NCBI RefSeq assembly: GCF_012027325.1
Contig: NZ_SNUG01000002.1
Coordinates: 327,211-391,210, forward strand
DNA length: 64,000 nt
Source of the DNA: Thermococcus sp. M39
Lineage (GTDB): Archaea; Methanobacteriota_B; Thermococci; Thermococcales; Thermococcaceae
Direction: 5' to 3'
Below are positions 53,925-62,889 of the stretch, piece by piece; the stretch's first letter is position 1; each line of letters opens with the position of its first letter. Both the position numbers and the translations under genes were made by a program. The notes below the pieces were generated by a model that worked only from the letters and a program-made list of their open reading frames with translations, had not been told where the DNA came from and ran no database searches.

Positions 53925-55439
53925 TCAGAAGAGCTCGTCAACGATTCCTGCCAAGGTCTTGAGCTCTGGAGTGGCCGCTCCTCCTTTTATTACAACCTTT
54001 TTACCCGCCGCATACTCTACAATTTCTTGTATTTCCTTTGGTGGCTCTTTAGTGAGCAAGCTGACTACTATTATTGCAATCATTGAGAACACGAAGCCAG
54101 GTATCATTTCGTACCATGGACGCCAGCTTAAACCCGCTTGCTTCCATGCAATGACTGTAAGGGCACCCACAATCATACCTGCAATTGCCCCTTCCTTTGT
54201 GGCCCTCTTCCAATAAAGTCCCAAGATGACAACTGGGCCAAATGAACACGCTAAGCCGGCCCATGCATATAGAACTAGCTTGAACACTGTCTCAGTCGCT
54301 CCAAGTGCTAAGTAGATTGATAGCAAGCTCACTACAAGAACCGAGATTCTGCTTATCCAGACAAGCTTGTCTTGATCAGCATCTGGGTTTATCATCTTGT
54401 TGTAGATGTCTCTCGCTAATGCAGAAGCTACAACTAGGAGATATGAGTTTGCACTCGACATTATTGCCGCGGCCATGGCTGCTATCAAGATTCCAGCAAA
54501 AACAGGCGGAAGCATTTCCTTCGTCAAAGCCATTAGTGAAAGCTCAGGCTTTACATCTGGGAGGAGAACCCTTGCAGCAATACCACCAAGTGTTACCCCA
54601 TAGAGAGCTATTACAGCCCAGACAACTGCTGCAAGAAGCGAGTACTTGAGCATCTTTGAATCTTTAATTGCCATGAATCTTACATGAAGCTGAGGCTGAC
54701 CAAGGTAGCCAAGGTAGCCTATTGCGAGGAAGCCGAGAAGTGTTATTGGAGCAACCCAAACATTGGTAAGCTTAGGATCAATTGCATTCAGCTTATCGTA
54801 CATCGCTGTAAATCCACCGATTTTTGCTATTGCAAGTCCTGGAACAACAACGGCACCAATAAACATCAGGACTGCCTGCACAACGTCGGTGTAAACCGCT
54901 GCAGCGAATCCACCAAGAAGAACATATATGAGAACAGTAAGCGCTCCGATTATAGCTCCCCATTTGTATGGGATTCCAGTTAGGAACTCAAGAGTTCTAC
55001 CCATTGCAACGGTTTGAGCCGCTGTATAAGCTGTTAGGAATATAAATATTATAGCCACTGAAATTATTCTAACATAATGGCTCTGGTCATAATACCTTGC
55101 CTCGAGGAAGTCTGGAATTGTTATTGCTCCTACTTTCTCTGTAAATCTCCTAAGCCTCTTTCCGAGTATTGTGAAGTTCACTAAAGGCCCACCAGCACTT
55201 GTCATTGGCACCCAGACACTTCCGAATCCTAAAGAGTATCCTTTACCGGGCATTCCTTGGAACATATAACCACTCATTGCTGTTGCTTGGTGGGTAAGGG
55301 CTATTGTAAATGGTCCAAAGCGCCTCTTTCCAAGGAAGTATCCCTCTATCGATTCGCTGCCTATCCTATATGTTAGTACTCCAATAGCTATCATTGCCAC
55401 CAGATAGACCACAAAGGAAGCTACTATTATGTCCATCAT
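53925..55439 (-). CDS. Sodium:solute symporter (SSS family, PutP-like)
   Basis: 504 residues with 12-13 hydrophobic segments. The SSS family signatures are visible: GYFLGKRRFGPFTIALTHQA at the start and the region GGFAAAVYTDVVQAVLMFIG. It should use the sodium gradient to import an organic solute; annotated as proline symporter in relatives. Its start overlaps the stop of a 33-residue gene. The divergent neighbour is the 5-oxoprolinase operon, so 5-oxoproline is a reasonable alternative substrate. Confidence 0.88.
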   Translation of the reverse strand: MMDIIVASFVVYLVAMIAIGVLTYRIGSESIEGYFLGKRRFGPFTIALTHQATAMSGYMFQGMPGKGYSLGFGSVWVPMTSAGGPLVNFTILGKRLRRFTEKVGAITIPDFLEARYYDQSHYVRIISVAIIFIFLTAYTAAQTVAMGRTLEFLTGIPYKWGAIIGALTVLIYVLLGGFAAAVYTDVVQAVLMFIGAVVVPGLAIAKIGGFTAMYDKLNAIDPKLTNVWVAPITLLGFLAIGYLGYLGQPQLHVRFMAIKDSKMLKYSLLAAVVWAVIALYGVTLGGIAARVLLPDVKPELSLMALTKEMLPPVFAGILIAAMAAAIMSSANSYLLVVASALARDIYNKMINPDADQDKLVWISRISVLVVSLLSIYLALGATETVFKLVLYAWAGLACSFGPVVILGLYWKRATKEGAIAGMIVGALTVIAWKQAGLSWRPWYEMIPGFVFSMIAIIVVSLLTKEPPKEIQEIVEYAAGKKVVIKGGAATPELKTLAGIVDELF

Positions 55440-55537
55440 GCTCCCTCCTCGTCTTTGCTAAGGAAGAAATATGCCAAAGCTAACAAAACGTATATCACAG
55501 GTACTCCAAACCACAAAAAGACGATAGACGCTGGCAT
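55436..55537 (-). CDS. Small symporter-associated membrane peptide, 33 residues
   Basis: ATG 55537 with AGGAGG upstream. The peptide has one transmembrane helix (PASIVFLWFGVPVIYVLLAL) and a short charged end (SKDEEGA). Its TGA overlaps the ATG of the symporter gene. Small one-helix partners encoded immediately before SSS symporters are known in bacteria, so a subunit role is likely. Confidence 0.7.
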   Translation of the reverse strand: MPASIVFLWFGVPVIYVLLALAYFFLSKDEEGA

Positions 55538-55569
55538 TTCAAGGCCTCCTGTTGGTTATCATTTGTAAA

Positions 55570-55592
55570 TATATTGCCTTGGCAAATATATA
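55570..55592. promoter_or_regulatory. Palindrome in the symporter/pxp divergent region
   Basis: TTGCCTTGGCAA (55574-55585) flanked by ATAT-rich arms overlaps the likely TATA region of the symporter promoter (ATATATTTACAAATG on the minus strand). It may be an operator. Nearer the pxpA start, CTTTTAAG at about 55765 is a candidate TATA box. Confidence 0.4.
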
Positions 55593-55803
55593 CTTTTCGT
55601 CAAGTTAGTTTCTATGTTAGGTAATTTTTGACAACTTCGATGAGAAATGTTTCTAAAATAGTGAAATAAATGATGAATATTTCCCCGAATTTCATTGTAC
55701 AATGTAAATACAATAGGAGCATATTCAGAAACAAATAAGACATGATGCTCGACCTTGAAAAAACTTTTAAGTTTGTAAATGGTAGCTTCTTTTGGTGATG
55801 CTC

Positions 55804-56571
55804 ATGAAAGTTGACCTCAATTCTGATCTTGGTGAAAGCTTTGGAAGATACAAACTCGGCATGGACGAGGAAGTTATGAAATACATTACATCAGCCAACG
55901 TTGCATGCGGCTGGCACGCTGGAGACCCATTAGTAATGAGAAAAACTGTAAAGCTTGCAAAAGAAAACGGCGTTGAAGTAGGTGCTCACCCAGGCTACCC
56001 AGACCTTATGGGCTTTGGTAGGAGATACATGAAGATAACGAGAGAAGAAGCGAGGAATTATATTCTTTACCAAATTGGAGCTTTATATGCGTTTGTTAAA
56101 GCAGAAGGCTTAACGCTACAGCATGTTAAACCCCATGGAGCTCTCTATAATGCTTTAGTCACAGATGAAGAGCTTGCAAGGGGAGTTCTTGAGGGGATAG
56201 CAGATTTTGATAAAAAGCTGATTTTTGTAGGATTATCACTCTCAAAACCCTTAGAGATTGCCGAGGAGATGGGGCTTAAAGTTGCTCACGAAGTTTTTGC
56301 TGATAGGGCTTACAACCCAGATGGAACCCTAGTTCCAAGGAGCAAAGAAGGTGCAGTAATTCACGATAAGGAGCTTATAGCGGAAAGAGTAATTTCAATG
56401 GTCAAGGATGGTGGCGTTAAAGCAATCAACGGTGAGTGGATTGAGCTTAAAGCTGATACAATTTGCGTCCACGGTGACAATCCAAAAGCTCTTGAGATTA
56501 CAGCATACATTAGAAAGCGCTTAGAGGAAGAAGGAATCAAGATTGTGCCAATGAAGGAAGTTATAAGGTGA
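55804..56571 (+). CDS. pxpA: 5-oxoprolinase subunit A (LamB/YcsF family)
   Basis: 255 residues from ATG 55804 with GGTGATG upstream. The N-terminal [16 protein letters not shown] motif and the conserved [19 protein letters not shown] and VKPHGALYN segments identify PxpA. With PxpB and PxpC it forms the ATP-dependent enzyme that opens 5-oxoproline (pyroglutamate), a damage product of glutamine, to glutamate. First gene of the operon pxpABC; five bases to pxpB. Confidence 0.95.
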   Translation: MKVDLNSDLGESFGRYKLGMDEEVMKYITSANVACGWHAGDPLVMRKTVKLAKENGVEVGAHPGYPDLMGFGRRYMKITREEARNYILYQIGALYAFVKAEGLTLQHVKPHGALYNALVTDEELARGVLEGIADFDKKLIFVGLSLSKPLEIAEEMGLKVAHEVFADRAYNPDGTLVPRSKEGAVIHDKELIAERVISMVKDGGVKAINGEWIELKADTICVHGDNPKALEITAYIRKRLEEEGIKIVPMKEVIR

Positions 56572-56575
56572 TTCC

Positions 56576-57268
56576 ATGTTCCCTCAGTTCAAACCAGCTG
56601 GAGACTCTGCTTTAGTTATTATTTTTGGGGATAGAATAGACGAGGGAATTAACAAAAAAGTCCATGCAGTTGCCAATGCCATAGAAAAAGCCTCTCCAGA
56701 CTGGCTTATTGAAGTTGTTCCCACCTATACAAGCATCTATGTGTATTATGACCCACTCAAGCTCAGCTATCAAGAAGCCCTCGATGCCATTAAGCCTTTC
56801 CTCTCAGCGGAACCAAAAGAAGAAAAGCCAAGGATTGTAGAAATTCCGACGGTCTATGGTGGAGAATTTGGACCAGACATTGAGTTTGTAGCTCAGCATA
56901 ACGGTTTGACTATTGATGATGTCATCGAAATTCACTCAAAGCCCCTCTATAGAGTTTACATGCTTGGATTTACGCCGGGATTTGCTTATCTTGGAGGAAT
57001 GGATGAAAGGATTGCAACTCCTCGTTTAGAAAAGCCACGCTTGAAAGTGCCAGCAGGGAGTGTTGGCATAGCTGGAAAGCAGACAGGTATTTATCCCATA
57101 GAAAGCCCCGGCGGATGGAGACTGATTGGGAGAACACCGCTAAGACTTTTCACTCCAGAGAAAGATCCACCAACTCTGTTACAGCCGGGTGATTACGTCA
57201 AGTTCGTACCGATAAGTGAGGAAGAGTTTTGGGAAATTTATAAGAGAGAGTGGGGCGAGCAGAAATGA
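56576..57268 (+). CDS. pxpB: 5-oxoprolinase subunit B
   Basis: 230 residues, allophanate-hydrolase subunit 1-like domain (KipI type). Visible motifs are PAGDSALVIIFGD at the start and YMLGFTPGFAYLGGMDERIATPRL with VPAGSVGIAGKQTGIYP. Stop TGA at 57266-57268 overlaps the ATG of pxpC (ATGA). Confidence 0.95.
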   Translation: MFPQFKPAGDSALVIIFGDRIDEGINKKVHAVANAIEKASPDWLIEVVPTYTSIYVYYDPLKLSYQEALDAIKPFLSAEPKEEKPRIVEIPTVYGGEFGPDIEFVAQHNGLTIDDVIEIHSKPLYRVYMLGFTPGFAYLGGMDERIATPRLEKPRLKVPAGSVGIAGKQTGIYPIESPGGWRLIGRTPLRLFTPEKDPPTLLQPGDYVKFVPISEEEFWEIYKREWGEQK

Positions 57269-58260
57269 TTGAGCTCATTAATGTTCCATCCCTCACTACA
57301 ATCCAAGACCTTGGAAGACACAGCTACCAGAAGTTTGGAATCCCCGTTAGCGGAGTCATGGACGAAATGAGTGCGCGCTTAGCTAACTACCTCGTTGGGA
57401 ATCATGACAATGCCCCTTTAATCGAATTTGTCTTAAAAGGTCCCACGATAAAATTTCACTCCTCAGCAGTTTTTGCAGTTGCTGGAAATGTTGAAGTCAA
57501 GCTCAATGGTGTTCCTATTGAGCCTTGGCAGAGCCATTGGGCTAAGCGGGGAGATGTTCTTGAGATAGGAACTCTAAAGAGCGGTGTTTATGGATATATA
57601 GCATTCGCTGGTGGAATTTTATGTGATAAAATCCTTGGAAGCTGTTCAACATATTTAAGGGCAAAGCTTGGGAGAGCTTTGAAGCAGGGAGATAAGCTCA
57701 AGCTTGGATATGCAATTCTGACAGGGAAAGAAGGAAGAGTTCTGCCAGAACCATTAATCCCACGCTACTCAAACGAAAGTGAAATTAGAGTGATTCTAGG
57801 CCCTCAGCTCGAGCATTTCACAGAAAAAGGCATTGAAACTTTTCTAAGCTCAACTTATGAAGTCACGCCAAATTCAGACAGAATGGGCTATCGTCTGGAA
57901 GGTCCAGAGATAGAGCACTCCGAAAAAGGGGCAGACATAATCACCGATGCAATTCCTTTGGGAGCTATTCAGGTTCCAGCCAACGGGAAGCCAATAATCA
58001 TGCTAGCTGATAGGCAGACAACGGGAGGTTATGCAAAAATTGGGGTAGTTGCAAGAGTTGATGTGCCAAAGGTTGCCCAAACAAGAGCGGGAGGAAAGCT
58101 GAGATTCAAAGCAATAAATGTGGAAGAAGCCCAAGAGCTGCTTAGAAAGAGGGAATTTTTATTCAGAAACATCAAGCGTCTCCTTGATGGAGAAGTGAGA
58201 GGTTACAAGATAAAAGCGTTTGGAGAAGAGTTCATGGTTTTTGTAGAAAAAGAGAAATAG
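57265..58260 (+). CDS. pxpC: 5-oxoprolinase subunit C
   Basis: 331 residues, allophanate-hydrolase subunit 2-like (KipA type), starting at ATG 57265. Characteristic segments are VPSLTTIQDLGRHSYQKFGI, SGVMDEMSARLAN and MLADRQTTGGYAKIGVVA. Third subunit of the same complex; the convergent UPF0179 gene ends 10 bases away. Confidence 0.95.
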   Translation: MIELINVPSLTTIQDLGRHSYQKFGIPVSGVMDEMSARLANYLVGNHDNAPLIEFVLKGPTIKFHSSAVFAVAGNVEVKLNGVPIEPWQSHWAKRGDVLEIGTLKSGVYGYIAFAGGILCDKILGSCSTYLRAKLGRALKQGDKLKLGYAILTGKEGRVLPEPLIPRYSNESEIRVILGPQLEHFTEKGIETFLSSTYEVTPNSDRMGYRLEGPEIEHSEKGADIITDAIPLGAIQVPANGKPIIMLADRQTTGGYAKIGVVARVDVPKVAQTRAGGKLRFKAINVEEAQELLRKREFLFRNIKRLLDGEVRGYKIKAFGEEFMVFVEKEK

Positions 58261-58269
58261 AAAAGGGAA

Positions 58270-58698
58270 CTACTCCTTCTCCCTCATAACTTTGACTACT
58301 TTGTATTTTTTACCGTTGCACTCGATTTCACCGACAATTTCAAGGATTTTAACAGTGTCCCCTTCAAAAAGCCCCTCTGGCCTAATTATGTCCCTCTTTT
58401 CTGGATCATCGCATTCAACGAAGCTCAGCTTTATCTTTGAACCAACTATTGCAAGCCTAGGCTCTATTGCCACCTCTATAGAAGGTTCAACGACCTCAAC
58501 GACTCTGACTTTTCCTTCATGGAGGGGACAGGAGTGCTCTATGTTCCTTACTCGTACCACTTTATACCTCCTTCCCGGCTCTAGGTTCCCAACGCAGACC
58601 CTAGCTAATCTGCAGGTTTTGCATGGGTCAGCTGGGCCGTAATAAATGAATTCAACACCAGGTTTAGCTAACTTTTCACCAACTAATGTGATTACCAT
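58270..58698 (-). CDS. UPF0179 family protein
   Basis: 142 residues from ATG 58698, with AGGTGTCAG upstream. Four cysteines in a possible metal site ([14 protein letters not shown] and [12 protein letters not shown]) and a beta-rich rest. Typical archaeal UPF0179; function unknown. Located just before egsA, whose stop lies 30 bases upstream on the same strand, so the two may be cotranscribed. Confidence 0.85.
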   Translation of the reverse strand: MVITLVGEKLAKPGVEFIYYGPADPCKTCRLARVCVGNLEPGRRYKVVRVRNIEHSCPLHEGKVRVVEVVEPSIEVAIEPRLAIVGSKIKLSFVECDDPEKRDIIRPEGLFEGDTVKILEIVGEIECNGKKYKVVKVMREKE

Positions 58699-58727
58699 TC
58701 TGACACCTCCTACGTGAATGGTGATAG

Positions 58728-59768
58728 TCAAATAACTCCAGTGATTTTAGCAGCTTTTTCAGCTGCTTCTCGCGTTAAACCATCCTTTCCCAAGATGGTG
58801 TATCTCTCAGGTCTGATTGTATGCGCAATGGTTAGAGCTTCAATAATATACTCCGGATCAATACCTAGTTCATATGCATTTGTTGGAGCGTTGACCTTCT
58901 TTAAGGTTTCTCTAATTTTCTGCCACTTTAGTCCATGAAGATAGGCCATTATTATCGTTCCAACACCGCATTGCTCACCGTGTAGGGCTGGTTTAGGAGC
59001 AATTAAATCCAGGGCATGGCTGAAAAGATGCTCAGCTCCACTTGCTGGTCTCGAAGAACCAGCTATGCTCATAGCAACACCACTTGAAATTAAGCCTTTT
59101 ATCACTTTTCTAACGCTTTCTTCATTACCCAGTCTTATAATGTCAGCGTTCTTTATCACCATTTTGGCACTCATTAAAGAAAGAGAAGCCGCATACTCGC
59201 TGTAATATTCTCCCTTGAGCTTATGTGCTAACTGCCAGTCTTTTACTGCTGTTAAGTTAGAAATCATGTCCCCAACTCCAGCGGCTAAGTAGCGGTATGG
59301 GGCAGTTTTGATGACTTTTACATCGGCGATAACAGCTATTGGCGGCTTTGCCTTTATCGAAGTCTTAGCATTAAGGTCTTTAATTGAAGCATTTGCGCTT
59401 GCTATACCATCATGAGAAGCAGTTGTAGGGAAGCTGATGAAAGGAATATCACTCTTGAATGAGGCAAGTTTGGCAACATCAATTATGCTCCCACCGCCGA
59501 CAGCAACAACCCATTGAATATTCTCATTTTTTATCTTCTCAAATGTTTTCTCAACTTCTTTCATTGAAGCTTTTTTAATTGTTAAACTGTGAACATCAAA
59601 GCTTTCTTTTAAGTGATGCTTAACCTCCCTTCCAGCAATCTCTTTAGTTTTAGGCCCATAAAGAATCAAGACTCTTTCGCCTAATTTTAGCCTTTTAGCA
59701 ACTTCTCCGACCTTATCTTTCAAATTTTCTCCAAGAAGAACCTCGCGAGGTAATTCCATTAAGTGCAT
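58728..59768 (-). CDS. egsA: sn-glycerol-1-phosphate dehydrogenase
   Basis: 346 residues from ATG 59768 (AAGGTGATG upstream). NAD-binding motif [16 protein letters not shown] and substrate region [17 protein letters not shown] mark the family; zinc-binding His in HALHGEQCG-like segment ([13 protein letters not shown]). It reduces dihydroxyacetone phosphate to sn-glycerol 1-phosphate, the lipid backbone used by the GGGP synthase at 43713. Confidence 0.95.
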   Translation of the reverse strand: MHLMELPREVLLGENLKDKVGEVAKRLKLGERVLILYGPKTKEIAGREVKHHLKESFDVHSLTIKKASMKEVEKTFEKIKNENIQWVVAVGGGSIIDVAKLASFKSDIPFISFPTTASHDGIASANASIKDLNAKTSIKAKPPIAVIADVKVIKTAPYRYLAAGVGDMISNLTAVKDWQLAHKLKGEYYSEYAASLSLMSAKMVIKNADIIRLGNEESVRKVIKGLISSGVAMSIAGSSRPASGAEHLFSHALDLIAPKPALHGEQCGVGTIIMAYLHGLKWQKIRETLKKVNAPTNAYELGIDPEYIIEALTIAHTIRPERYTILGKDGLTREAAEKAAKITGVI

Positions 59769-59864
59769 GACCATCACCTTTGCTTATATTTCTCTCTCGA
59801 AGCTTAAAAATTAATTGGAAAGAAAAGCTTTAATTAGAAAGGGCAAACTCTTAGTGGTGATTAA

Positions 59865-60671
59865 ATGGGATTAAGTGAGATATTCCAAGAGTACTTCGTG
59901 AATCCGATAAAATACAACACTGGCTATAATGTCGTTAACACACTAACCTACGCAATCATTTTGGGAATAGCGGCCTTAGGAGTTTACAAAATCCTAAAAC
60001 GGCTGGGAATAAAATACGACAATGCATTTTTTAGAGCGTTAATCCCTTACATGATATTTGGAGCATTTACGAGGGCATTAACTGATGCAACTATCTATCC
60101 AAGGACGTATTTAACAGTGACTCCTGGAATATATGTGCTTACTTTTGCAATAACCTTCACCGCACTACTTATTGCACATAAGCTCTTTGAAGACTGGAGA
60201 AAGGTGTTTCTCTACTTTGGCTGGGCACTGGTAGGCTTTGATTTCGTTATGTTGCTGACACATTTGGATAAAGTTCACTTCACTTGGATTGTGCTAAAGT
60301 ACTTCATCCCAGCTGTGATAATAGCGGAAGGCATTATCTATTTAATGACTAAAAAAATTGAGCTCGTTAGAGAAAACAGCTACCTCTTCTATGCCCACTT
60401 TTATGATGCAACAACTACTTTTGTTGGCATCCAGTTCATGGGCTATTGGGAACAACATGTCCTTCCAAGATTTTTGATAAATCTAACTGGAACAGCAGCA
60501 GTTATGTATCTCTTAAAGTTTGTAACCCTAATGGTGGCGCTCTATCTCATGAGAGAATTGCAAGAAACCGAAAGTGATAAAGAGCTTATGGATTTCATCA
60601 AAACAGTGATTTTTATTCTCGGATTTGCTCCGGGAACGAGAAATCTATTAAGAATGCTCATGGGGGTTTGA
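59865..60671 (+). CDS. DUF63 membrane protein
   Basis: 268 residues with about seven to eight hydrophobic helices and the DUF63 features FVNPIKYNTGYNVVNTLTYA and FFRALIPYMIFGAFTRALTD. A typical archaeal family of unknown function. GGTGATT lies before ATG 59865. The end overlaps the start region of the phosphatase gene. Confidence 0.88.
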   Translation: MGLSEIFQEYFVNPIKYNTGYNVVNTLTYAIILGIAALGVYKILKRLGIKYDNAFFRALIPYMIFGAFTRALTDATIYPRTYLTVTPGIYVLTFAITFTALLIAHKLFEDWRKVFLYFGWALVGFDFVMLLTHLDKVHFTWIVLKYFIPAVIIAEGIIYLMTKKIELVRENSYLFYAHFYDATTTFVGIQFMGYWEQHVLPRFLINLTGTAAVMYLLKFVTLMVALYLMRELQETESDKELMDFIKTVIFILGFAPGTRNLLRMLMGV

Positions 60672-60673
60672 AA

Positions 60674-61429
60674 ATGTATGAATGGAATGAAATTGCCTTA
60701 AATATTGCAAAGGAAGTTGAGAAGGAGATACTTCCTCTTTTTGGGAAGCCCGAAGGTGGGAAAGTTATTGGAGTTAGTCCTAGCGGAGATAAGACAAAAC
60801 TCGTTGACAAGATTGCCGAGGATATTGTTCTTAACGCACTAAAACCTCTTGGTGTGAATATTGTTAGCGAAGAAATTGGAAATATTGATGTTGGAAGTGA
60901 TTACACAATTGTAGTTGACCCCGTTGATGGTTCGTTCAACTTCATCCACGGTATTCCAATTTTCGGCTTCAGTTTTGCTGTGTTTAAAGGTAGCAAGCCA
61001 GAGTACGCAATGCTCTATGAATTTATGACAAAGAGCGTTTATGAGGGAATTTCTGGGGAAGGAGCTTATCTCAATGGCAGATTAATTCATGTCAGAGAAC
61101 TCAACGAGAAAGCAATAGCGATAAGCTTTTACACGAGGGGAAGAGGCGTAGAGCTGATAAATAAGGTTAAGCGCATTAGAGTGCTTGGAGCTATTGCGAT
61201 AGAGCTTGCATACTTGGCAAAAGGCTCTCTCGATGGAGTTTTAGACATTAGGAACTACGTAAGACCAACAGACATAGCGGCGAGTGCTTTAATAGCTAAA
61301 GAAGCTGGAGCAATAATAACCGATGACACTGGGAAGGAGCTGAAATTTGACTTAAGCGCCTCCGAAAAGCTGAACATCATAGCAGTTAACGACAAAAGAT
61401 TGCTCAAGCTGATACTTGAGACCATTTAG
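60674..61429 (+). CDS. suhB: Archaeal inositol monophosphatase / fructose-1,6-bisphosphatase
   Basis: 251 residues from ATG 60674 (GGGGGTT upstream). The metal-binding motif VVDPVDGSFNFIHGIP and the first loop SEEIG are visible, and the C-terminal motif PTDIAASALIAKEAGA. In Thermococcales this enzyme hydrolyses inositol 1-phosphate and fructose 1,6-bisphosphate. It is cotranscribed with DUF63. Confidence 0.9.
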   Translation: MYEWNEIALNIAKEVEKEILPLFGKPEGGKVIGVSPSGDKTKLVDKIAEDIVLNALKPLGVNIVSEEIGNIDVGSDYTIVVDPVDGSFNFIHGIPIFGFSFAVFKGSKPEYAMLYEFMTKSVYEGISGEGAYLNGRLIHVRELNEKAIAISFYTRGRGVELINKVKRIRVLGAIAIELAYLAKGSLDGVLDIRNYVRPTDIAASALIAKEAGAIITDDTGKELKFDLSASEKLNIIAVNDKRLLKLILETI

Positions 61430-61480
61430 GAACATCATCCGAGAACCAACACATTCCTCACTTATAATATAGGCAAGAGA

Positions 61481-61540
61481 GTGGGGTTCCTCAATAGTTG
61501 AGAGGAAAGGAAAGGCATGGGAAACGTAGTTTCCCCAGTA
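61481..61540 (+). ncRNA. Possible small RNA upstream of tRNA-Met
   Basis: TATA-like CTTATAATAT (61461-61470) is followed about 20 bases later by GTGGGG. Two hairpins are possible: CCTCAA-TAG-TTGAG(A)GG (61489-61505) and GGGAAAC-GTA-GTTTCCC (61519-61535); the outer TGGGG can alternatively pair with CCCCA. No boxes C/D are found. It may be a small RNA or part of the suhB 3' region. Confidence 0.35.
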
Positions 61541-61570
61541 ATAAAAAAGAGAGGGAGAGTGGGTAAGATA

Positions 61571-61601
61571 GGAGACGGGGGAGATTCTTCTCCCCCTCTC
61601 C
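61571..61601 (+). terminator. Strong hairpin before tRNA-Met
   Basis: GGAGA-C-GGGGGAG, loop ATTCTT, CTCCCCC-TCTCC gives a 12-base-pair stem with one bulged C. It lies between suhB or the possible small RNA and the tRNA promoter (TTTAAAAAT at 61615-61623). It is most likely a transcript end structure or the last stem of a small RNA. Confidence 0.5.
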
Positions 61602-61650
61602 TGCTAACGAAAGATTTAAAAATGCATCATAAGGAGGTATATGCGGGCGT

Positions 61651-61758
61651 GCCGGGGTAGCTTAGCCTGGTCAAAGCGCCCGGCTCATAGGGCGACTCCC
61701 CTTCGGGGGAGCCTGAGAAACCGGGAGATCCGGGGTTCGAAGCCCCGCCCCGGCACCA
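61651..61758 (+). tRNA. tRNA-Met (elongator, CAU) with 30-base intron
   Basis: Acceptor stem GCCGGGG pairs with CCCCGGC, discriminator A, encoded CCA. The anticodon stem CCCGG (61679-61683) pairs with CCGGG; the loop C-T-CAT-A is interrupted after position 37 by an intron at 61690-61719 that contains a CTCCCC-TTCG-GGGGAG hairpin (bulge-helix-bulge type). The anticodon stem lacks the three G:C pairs of initiators, so it is the elongator. Its 3' part is the attL of an integrated-element relic. Confidence 0.95.
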
Positions 61759-61870
61759 TTCTACCTTCAGAAAAAATTTCAGAACTTCTCTTCTCGGCGT
61801 AATCTCCTTCCATGCCGAGCTTCTCGAAGAGCAAACCCTCCACAACGGATCTTGTGAATCTCTTTGTACC
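61685..61870 (-). pseudogene. Int(N) remnant of an SSV/TKV-type tyrosine integrase
   Basis: Reading leftward from 61870 an open frame without a start codon gives KRFTRSVVEGLLFEKLGMEG, DYAEKRSSEIFSEGR and then passes into the tRNA 3' end as MVPGRGFEPR. The GFEP-type sequence from a tRNA T-arm is the usual att signature of split archaeal integrases. TAA TAA lies directly upstream of the frame, so the start has been lost. Confidence 0.7.
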
Positions 61871-61887
61871 TTATTATGTTTTATCAC

Positions 61888-62022
61888 TCAAGCTACTGCC
61901 TTGACTGTATTTTCTCCGCCCAATCCAGAGTAGAGTATTGTCACACCAAGATTTACCGAAAGCCCTTTAATCCTCCCGTGCCTTTCGTAAATGTCCCCTT
62001 CAACCAGCACTGCTGAACCACT
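61888..62022 (-). pseudogene. Gene fragment of unknown family in the element relic
   Basis: A 44-codon open stretch without start ends at TGA 61890-61888: SGSAVLVEGDIYERHGRIKG, then LSVNLGVTILYSGLGGENTV. The composition is clearly protein-like, and it looks like the C-terminus of a larger beta-rich protein. I cannot name the family. Confidence 0.4.
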
Positions 62023-62071
62023 TCAATTTGGAAAGTAAGATAAATGTTCTCAAGAATGGGCTCCATGCTGC

Positions 62072-62182
62072 ATGAGCCAAGGAGAAACAATTGAAGGAGC
62101 GCTCAGGAATATTGCTGAAGCTATTTCACTGTATTTTGAAACAGAAAAACAACGAAAAAGAGTGTCATGGAGTCTCTGCTAA
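62072..62182 (+). pseudogene. HicB-type antitoxin remnant
   Basis: The stretch CMSQGETIEGALRNIAEAIS, followed by LYFETEKQRKR, is the second half of a HicB-like partial RNase H fold (typical CISQGETIEEALENIKEAI). The N-terminal half is lost; stops and frameshifts lie upstream. No HicA toxin is found beside it. Its end overlaps the DUF257 gene on the other strand. Confidence 0.55.
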
Positions 62183-62854
62183 GTATTCCTGCAGCTCTTG
62201 TGCCTTAACCTTGAGTTCTCTTCCGTATTCATTGAAATCCACTGACCTGCGGATTTTCCATGCTATTTCTCCCTCGCCTAGCTCTATATCGAAAACCCTG
62301 CTTACAAGCTCCTCGAACTCCAAGACCGCATTCCTACCTACAATGTCAGTGTTCAAGAAGTATATTGATGTTCTGCTCTTATCCCCCAAGTATGGGCGGA
62401 TTGCATATCCGAAGAATGCTTCCAGCCTCGCTGGATTCTCCTCGTACAGCGGGAGTACTTTATCTATACCCACAATTATCCTCAGAGTGTAATCAGAGTG
62501 AACCTTCTTCAGCAGTTCATCGTAGTGCTTCTTCCAGACTGGAGTAGTCTCCTCCAAGTCAACTCTGCCAAGAACTTTTCCTGTCGTTATAATGCCTCCG
62601 AGTTTTATTACTTGAGCTTCGTCAATCATCCTAGTATCAATTCCAGCCAGCTCGAGATGCGCCTTGAGGACATGGAGTTGATCCACGGCGTCAACTATTA
62701 ACACGGGTATATTATTCTGCTTTGCATACTTCAAGAGAATGTAAAATATCAAGTGTATCGGCTCGTTTGAGGTATACTCAACAAGAATATCCTCTCCCTT
62801 CTGTATTGCTTTGAGGTAATCAAACATACTCTGCTCAAATTTCCCGCTTATCAT
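62165..62854 (-). CDS. DUF257 protein
   Basis: 229 residues, the Pyrococcus/Thermococcus family DUF257: DILVEYTSNEPIHLIFYILL, then IPVLIVDAVDQLHVLKAHLE and VIKLGGIITTGKVLGRVD. The fold is RecA/KaiC-like without an obvious Walker A, and the function is unknown. It is the only intact gene inside the integrated-element relic. GGGAGG lies right before the start; the promoter region shows repeated TGTAAAAAT motifs. Confidence 0.8.
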   Translation of the reverse strand: MISGKFEQSMFDYLKAIQKGEDILVEYTSNEPIHLIFYILLKYAKQNNIPVLIVDAVDQLHVLKAHLELAGIDTRMIDEAQVIKLGGIITTGKVLGRVDLEETTPVWKKHYDELLKKVHSDYTLRIIVGIDKVLPLYEENPARLEAFFGYAIRPYLGDKSRTSIYFLNTDIVGRNAVLEFEELVSRVFDIELGEGEIAWKIRRSVDFNEYGRELKVKAQELQEYLAETP

Positions 62855-62889
62855 CACCCTCCCCCCACGAAAATCAGTCTCTCTGTGTG

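Noticed and set aside
61627-61887. Open frame of 86 codons across tRNA-Met on the minus strand
   Set aside because: It crosses the tRNA and its intron; the protein-like signal in this stretch is in another frame, the Int(N) remnant.
62091-62492. Long plus-strand frames opposite DUF257
   Set aside because: They are shadows of a recognised family on the minus strand; only the short HicB-like part before 62182 is protein-like.
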